A DNA stretch of 13,333 bases from Chloroflexota bacterium (GTDB lineage Bacteria > Chloroflexota > Anaerolineae > B4-G1 > SLSP01), in assembly GCA_022707665.1 (NCBI GenBank), contig JAKJAE010000037.1, positions 1 to 13,333 on the forward strand, read 5' to 3'. Positions 12,552-13,333 of this stretch are shown in pieces. A program made the translations under genes and the position numbers. How positions within the stretch are numbered: position 1 is the stretch's first letter; every line of letters starts with the position of its first letter. The notes under the pieces were generated by a model, which was not told the origin of the DNA, did not search any database, and saw only the letters and a program-made list of their open reading frames with translations.

Positions 12552-13333
12552 GTGGGCCCCAACACTTCCGCTGCAGTGATAGGCATCGATGCGAGTCGTG
12601 CGCTGAGTTGCGCGCCGACTGGAACAGAAGCCTACTCTTACCACCTGATCCGTGCGCTTGTTCCCCTGCTGCGCGACCGCCATACGGTCCGCCTGTATCT
12701 CCGCGAACCGCTCTCCCAACACACCGGGGCCAGCGACGCAGCGCCGCCCTGGTCGGGCGCTGAGGACCGCGTCATCCCCTTTCCACGGCTCTGGACGCAC
12801 GTGCGTCTGTCGTGGGAGATGCTCTGCACGCCACCGGACCTGCTGTTCGTGCCGGCTCACGTGCTGCCGTTGATCCGTCCACGACGCACTCTCGTTACGG
12901 TGCATGACATGGGCTACCGGGCCTTCCCCGAAGCACACCCTGCCGCACAGCGCCGTTATCTGGAGCTGAGCACGCGATGGAACGTCCAGACGGCGACGCA
13001 CATCCTGGCAGACTCCACGGCGACACGCCAGAGCATCGTTGAGGCCTACGGAACCCCCACGGAGAAGATCACCGTCCTCTACCCGGGGTACGAGCCCGAT
13101 CTGGCCCCCATTCGGGACCCTGTGGCACTCGCACGGGTACGGCGCCGGTATGGGATACCGGGGGAGTACATCCTCTTCCTGGGCCGCATCCAGCCCCGCA
13201 AGAACCTCGCCCGGCTCATCGAAGCCTTCAGCGCCATCGCGCTGGACTATCCCCACCTCACCCTGGTCCTCGCCGGCCCGACCGGCTGGCTCGCCAAGCC
13301 AATTGTCGCCGGCGCCAGGGCGCTGAACCTCAG
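12552..13333 (+). CDS. Glycosyltransferase family 4 (3' partial)
   Basis: An open frame running off the right edge encodes the N-terminal domain and the start of the C-terminal domain of a GT-B-fold glycosyltransferase. Numbered from GTG at 12576, visible GT4 features are IGIDASRALSCAPTGTEAYS (2-21), LVTVHDMGYRAFPEAHP (near 106-122), HILADSTATRQSIVEAYG (near 144-161) and the inter-domain strand YILFLGRIQPRKNLARLIEAF (near 197-217), whose Arg and Lys contact the nucleotide diphosphate. Only GTG starts exist: 12549, 12552 and 12576. I list 12552 because GGGGT (12542-12546) lies 5 bases before it; 12576 would give the most family-like N-terminus. No membrane segments are seen. It follows the M50 protease by about 19 bases. 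The likely role is transfer of a sugar from a nucleotide donor in surface glycan synthesis; the exact product is unknown. Confidence 0.88.
   Translation, partial: MGPNTSAAVIGIDASRALSCAPTGTEAYSYHLIRALVPLLRDRHTVRLYLREPLSQHTGASDAAPPWSGAEDRVIPFPRLWTHVRLSWEMLCTPPDLLFVPAHVLPLIRPRRTLVTVHDMGYRAFPEAHPAAQRRYLELSTRWNVQTATHILADSTATRQSIVEAYGTPTEKITVLYPGYEPDLAPIRDPVALARVRRRYGIPGEYILFLGRIQPRKNLARLIEAFSAIALDYPHLTLVLAGPTGWLAKPIVAGARALNL

Noticed and set aside
12489..13256. 255-residue open frame on the - strand opposite the glycosyltransferase
   Set aside because: The + strand encodes clear GT4 motifs through the same region; the antisense frame shows none.
1..13333. CRISPR arrays, insertion sequences, integrase or phage genes, attachment sites
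   Set aside because: No regularly spaced repeats, transposase motifs or terminal inverted repeats were seen; all genes look chromosomal. The tRNA 3' ends were not seen duplicated nearby.

Overview
The window looks like a chromosomal segment from a GC-rich bacterium, most likely a member of the Chloroflexota. That placement is inference. It rests on the gene neighbourhood, an acidic N-terminal extension on NusG, a GlpA-type oxidoreductase paired with a DUF1667 protein, and clustered sulfatase-fold and TIM-barrel sugar enzymes. No marker here fixes the taxon, and all genes lie on the + strand.

Region A (1-6953) is a catabolic-looking cluster. It starts with the 3' part of a FAD/NAD-dependent oxidoreductase and a small four-cysteine DUF1667 protein, a pair known beside GlpA-type glycerol-3-phosphate dehydrogenases. 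A sulfatase-fold hydrolase, a sugar phosphate isomerase/epimerase and a second sulfatase-fold hydrolase follow, the last two overlapping by ATGA. The last gene encodes a clan GH-A-like TIM-barrel protein with a proline-rich linker and an unrecognised C-terminal domain. Both sulfatase-fold proteins have Thr where true sulfatases carry the Cys or Ser that becomes formylglycine. They are therefore probably not sulfatases and more likely act on phospho(di)esters. With the GlpA-type redox pair, this suggests a pathway for a phosphorylated, glycerol- or sugar-containing compound.

Region B (6954-7465) is a regulatory and tRNA block. Two tandem sigma70-type promoters precede tRNA-Thr(TGT), tRNA-Tyr(GTA), tRNA-Thr(GGT) and tRNA-Trp(CCA). 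A perfect 30-bp palindrome closes the block.

Region C (7512-11327) is the secE-nusG-rplK-rplA-rplJ-rplL block. SecE has an extra hydrophobic segment at its C-terminus, and NusG has about 95 acidic residues before its NGN domain. The rplJL pair has its own promoter overlapping the rplA stop codon, an L10-type leader and a textbook intrinsic terminator used as an attenuator. The block ends with a strong hairpin after rplL, and rpoB does not follow.

Region D (11327-13333) holds a site-2 protease (M50) gene, apparently transcribed as a leaderless mRNA from an extended -10 element, and the 5' part of a GT4 glycosyltransferase gene that runs off the window.
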